NCBI GenBank assembly: GCA_004298605.1
Contig: SCPW01000175.1
Location: 1-15,071, forward strand
Source: Gallionella sp.
Lineage (GTDB): Bacteria; Pseudomonadota; Gammaproteobacteria; Burkholderiales; Gallionellaceae
Direction of reading: 5' to 3'
Length of the DNA stretch: 15,071 nucleotides
Shown here: one piece after another, positions 12,419 to 15,071 of the stretch
How positions within the stretch are numbered: the first letter of the stretch is position 1
Layout: each line of letters starts with the position of its first letter
The notes under the pieces: generated by a model
The model's input: the letters and a program-made list of their open reading frames with translations, nothing else
What the model was told of the DNA's origin: nothing
Database searches by the model: none
Translations under genes and position numbers: made by a program

Positions 12419-15071
12419 TTATTGCGATACCAGCCCTCTCAGCACGAACGGCAATATCCCGCCGTGCCGGTAGTAATCCACCTCAATCGGCGTGTCGATG
12501 CGCACCAGCAGCGGCACTTGTTGCGTGCTGCCGTCCTTGCGGCGGATGGTGAGCGTCACGTCCTGTTGCGGTTTCAGGTTCTCGTTTATGCCGCTGATGT
12601 CGAAGGTTTCGTCGCCGGTCAGGTTCAGTGCGGCGACATTGGCATCGCCCTTGAATTGCAGCGGCAGCACGCCCATGCCGACCAGGTTGCTGCGGTGGAT
12701 GCGTTCGTAGGATTTGGCGATGACGGCTTTTACGCCGAGCAGTTGTGTGCCTTTTGCCGCCCAGTCGCGGCTGGAGCCGGTGCCGTATTCTTCACCGGCA
12801 AAAATCACGGTTGGCGTGCCTGCGGCGATGTGCTTCATCGCGGCGTCGAAGATTGGCATCTGCTCGCCGTTATACAGCGTATAGCCGCCTTCCACGCGGC
12901 TGCCATCGTCTTTCAGCGGCAGCATCAGGTTCTTGATGCGCACGTTGGCGAACGTGCCGCGCATCATCACATCGTGGTTGCCGCGCCGCGCGCCGTAGCT
13001 GTTGAAATCTTTGATCGCCACGCCTTTTTCTTGCAGATATTTTCCTGCCGGGGTGGTGGCCTTGAAGCTGCCGGCCGGGCTGATGTGGTCGGTCGTGACC
13101 GAATCGCCGAGGATGGCCAGCGGTTTGGCGTTACTGATGTTGCCGATCTTGCTTGCCGACATACCGAACTGCTCGAAGAATGGCGGGCGCGCGATGTAAG
13201 TCGAGTCGTCCCATTGATACAAATTTCCGGCGCTGGCCGGGATCGCGTTCCACAGCGGCAGATCTTTGGTCAGGTCGGAATACAGCGCGCGATACACCGA
13301 CGGGTCGCTGGCGAACTGGCTGACCGCCTGCACTTCCGCGCTGCTCGGCCAGATGTCTTTCAGGTAGACCGGCTGACCATCCTTGCCGGTTCCGAGCGGC
13401 TCGGCGTCGAGGTTAATGTCAATTTTCCCGGCGATGGCGTAGGCCACCACCAGCGGCGGCGAGGCCAGGAAATTGGCTTTGATGTTGGCGTGGATGCGCG
13501 CCTCGAAGTTGCGGTTGCCGGACAGCACCGCTGCGGCGATCAGGTCGTTGGCGACGATGACTTCTTCGATCTTGGCATCCAGCGGGCCGGAATTGCCGAT
13601 GCAGGTGGTGCAGCCGTAGGCCGCCAGGCTGAAGCCCAACTGTTCCAGATAGGGCAACAATCCGGCATTGCTCAAATAAGTGGTGACCACGCGCGAACCG
13701 GGCGCCAGCGAGGTCTTGATGTGCGGTTGGACGCGCAAGCCTTGCTCGACGGCTTTTTTTGCCAGCAAGCCAGCCGCCAGCAATACACCGGGGTTGGAGG
13801 TGTTGGTGCAGGAAGTGATCGCGGCGATCAGCACATCGCCATGCCCGATTTTCACTACGGGCGACATTTCCCCGGCGCTCTCACAGCGTGTTACGGCGCC
13901 GGGATGATCGTCGAGCATTTCCAGCTCGCTGCCACTGTGGGTATTGTTGGTGTCTTGCAAACCGCCGCCGGAAATCGGGATACAGACATTTTTGCTGCGG
14001 TCGGGCAGGGTGGTGGTGTAGCGTTTGCCCAGTTCGGCGGCGGGTTTGTTGAAGCCGTTTTCCGCCACCGGTTTGCTGAACAGGGTGTTGAAAGTTTCTT
14101 TCATTTTGGACAACGCCACTCGATCCTGCGGGCGCTTCGGCCCGGCCAGCGACGGCTCGATGGAGGAGAGGTCGAGTTCCACCACGCTGCTGTAATCGAT
14201 CTGCCCGGCTTCAGGGATGCCGTACAAACCTTGCGCCTTGAAGTAGGCGGAGAAGGCATCCACTTCTTCATCGCTGCGCCCGGTGTTGCGCATGAAATTG
14301 ACCGTGACATCATCCACCGGGAAGAAGCCCATGGTCGCGCCGTATTCGGGCGCCATATTCGCAATCGTGGCGCGGTCCGGCAGGGTGAGGGCGGCGGTGC
14401 CTGCGCCGAAAAATTCGACAAACTTGCCGACCACCTTGTGCTTGCGCAGCAACTCGGTGACGGTCAGCACCAGATCGGTGGCGGTGACGCCTTCGCGCAG
14501 CTTGCCCTTGAGGTTTACGCCGACCACATCGGGCGTCAGGAAATACACCGGCTGGCCGAGCATCCCGGCTTCCGCCTCGATGCCGCCTACCCCCCAGCCG
14601 ACCACGCCGATGCCGTTAATCATGGTGGTGTGGCTGTCGGTGCCGACCAGCGTATCGGGGTAATAGAGTTGTCCTTCCGGGCAGCCCTTGCGCTGCACGC
14701 CGCGCGCCAGATATTCCAGGTTGACCTGATGCACGATGCCGATGCCGGGCGGCACGACTTTGAAGGTGTCGAATGCCTGCATGCCCCATTTCATGAACTT
14801 GTAGCGTTCGGTGTTGCGCTCGAATTCCAGTTCCATGTTGAGCTTCAGCGCATCCGGGCTGTTGTAGTAATCCACTTGCACCGAGTGATCGACCACCAGG
14901 TTCACCGGCACCAGCGGCTCGATGATTTTCGGGTCTTTGCCCATCTTTGCGGCGGCATCGCGCATCGCGGCGAGGTCGGCGAGCAGCGGCACACCGGTGA
15001 AATCCTGCAACACGATGCGCGCCACTACGAACGGGATTTCGTCGGTGCGCGCCGCGTTTGGCTGCCAGTTC
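12419..15071 (-). CDS. acnA: Aconitate hydratase AcnA, N-terminus outside window
   Basis: Aconitase isomerises citrate to isocitrate through a 4Fe-4S cluster. The frame stays open to the right edge: upstream of the GTG codon at 15025 it reads [15 protein letters not shown], typical AcnA sequence, so GTG 15025 is an internal Val and not the start. About 883 codons are present. Counting from GTG 15025, the cluster cysteines are C406 (SCTNTSNP), C472 and C475 ([11 protein letters not shown]). [25 protein letters not shown] (128-152) and the swivel-domain [16 protein letters not shown] are also present. This is the AcnA/IRP type, not AcnB, from domain order. A terminator follows the stop. The start and promoter are beyond the window. 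Confidence 0.97.
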   Translation of the reverse strand, partial: NWQPNAARTDEIPFVVARIVLQDFTGVPLLADLAAMRDAAAKMGKDPKIIEPLVPVNLVVDHSVQVDYYNSPDALKLNMELEFERNTERYKFMKWGMQAFDTFKVVPPGIGIVHQVNLEYLARGVQRKGCPEGQLYYPDTLVGTDSHTTMINGIGVVGWGVGGIEAEAGMLGQPVYFLTPDVVGVNLKGKLREGVTATDLVLTVTELLRKHKVVGKFVEFFGAGTAALTLPDRATIANMAPEYGATMGFFPVDDVTVNFMRNTGRSDEEVDAFSAYFKAQGLYGIPEAGQIDYSSVVELDLSSIEPSLAGPKRPQDRVALSKMKETFNTLFSKPVAENGFNKPAAELGKRYTTTLPDRSKNVCIPISGGGLQDTNNTHSGSELEMLDDHPGAVTRCESAGEMSPVVKIGHGDVLIAAITSCTNTSNPGVLLAAGLLAKKAVEQGLRVQPHIKTSLAPGSRVVTTYLSNAGLLPYLEQLGFSLAAYGCTTCIGNSGPLDAKIEEVIVANDLIAAAVLSGNRNFEARIHANIKANFLASPPLVVAYAIAGKIDINLDAEPLGTGKDGQPVYLKDIWPSSAEVQAVSQFASDPSVYRALYSDLTKDLPLWNAIPASAGNLYQWDDSTYIARPPFFEQFGMSASKIGNISNAKPLAILGDSVTTDHISPAGSFKATTPAGKYLQEKGVAIKDFNSYGARRGNHDVMMRGTFANVRIKNLMLPLKDDGSRVEGGYTLYNGEQMPIFDAAMKHIAAGTPTVIFAGEEYGTGSSRDWAAKGTQLLGVKAVIAKSYERIHRSNLVGMGVLPLQFKGDANVAALNLTGDETFDISGINENLKPQQDVTLTIRRKDGSTQQVPLLVRIDTPIEVDYYRHGGILPFVLRGLVSQ

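Noticed and set aside
12419..15025. GTG at 15025 as the acnA start
   Set aside because: The same frame continues upstream to the window edge with typical AcnA sequence ([14 protein letters not shown]), so the gene is cut by the window.
1..15071. CRISPR array
   Set aside because: The repeats are single palindromes or inverted pairs of different families; no regularly spaced identical direct repeats with unique spacers.

Overview
The window looks like chromosomal DNA of a GC-rich Gram-negative bacterium, most likely a betaproteobacterium. An affiliation near Nitrosomonadales/Gallionellaceae is a guess from protein style and repeat content, not a search. Support for Gram-negative comes from a Lol lipoprotein-release transporter, NagZ (peptidoglycan recycling) and a YcgR-type PilZ protein. 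AcnA and FumC give the TCA cycle.

Positions 1-6854 (plus strand) hold a methylthioadenosine (MTA) salvage cluster: a PilZ c-di-GMP effector, MTA phosphorylase (mtnP), adenine phosphoribosyltransferase (apt), methylthioribose-1-phosphate isomerase (mtnA), and a 655-residue fusion of a class II aldolase with a short-chain dehydrogenase. Read as a pathway, MTA gives adenine (recovered as AMP by Apt) plus methylthioribose-1-P, then methylthioribulose-1-P by MtnA. The fusion protein is predicted to split this into DHAP and methylthioacetaldehyde and to process the aldehyde. That would be a one-polypeptide form of the DHAP shunt, and it is the most interesting proposal here. Between apt and mtnA sits a roughly 1.2-kb toxin-antitoxin island (HigBA-like pair, decapitated mqsR remnant, intact mqsA). 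It is bracketed by a 36-bp duplication of the 3' end of apt.

Positions 6943-8986 (minus strand) hold a two-gene lipoprotein-releasing transporter operon: one permease (LolC/E/F type) and LolD, whose N-terminus has been extended by a dispersed hairpin repeat. nagZ (plus) is divergent from it. It converges on fumC (minus) across a 72-bp inverted repeat. Upstream of fumC is a ParDE-like toxin-antitoxin operon with a perfect palindromic operator. acnA (minus) follows and runs off the right edge of the window, lacking its N-terminus.

Many intergenic gaps contain a palindromic repeat, each of a different type. Two clearly serve as candidate intrinsic terminators (before mtnA, after acnA). No tRNA, rRNA, CRISPR array, transposase or integrase was seen.
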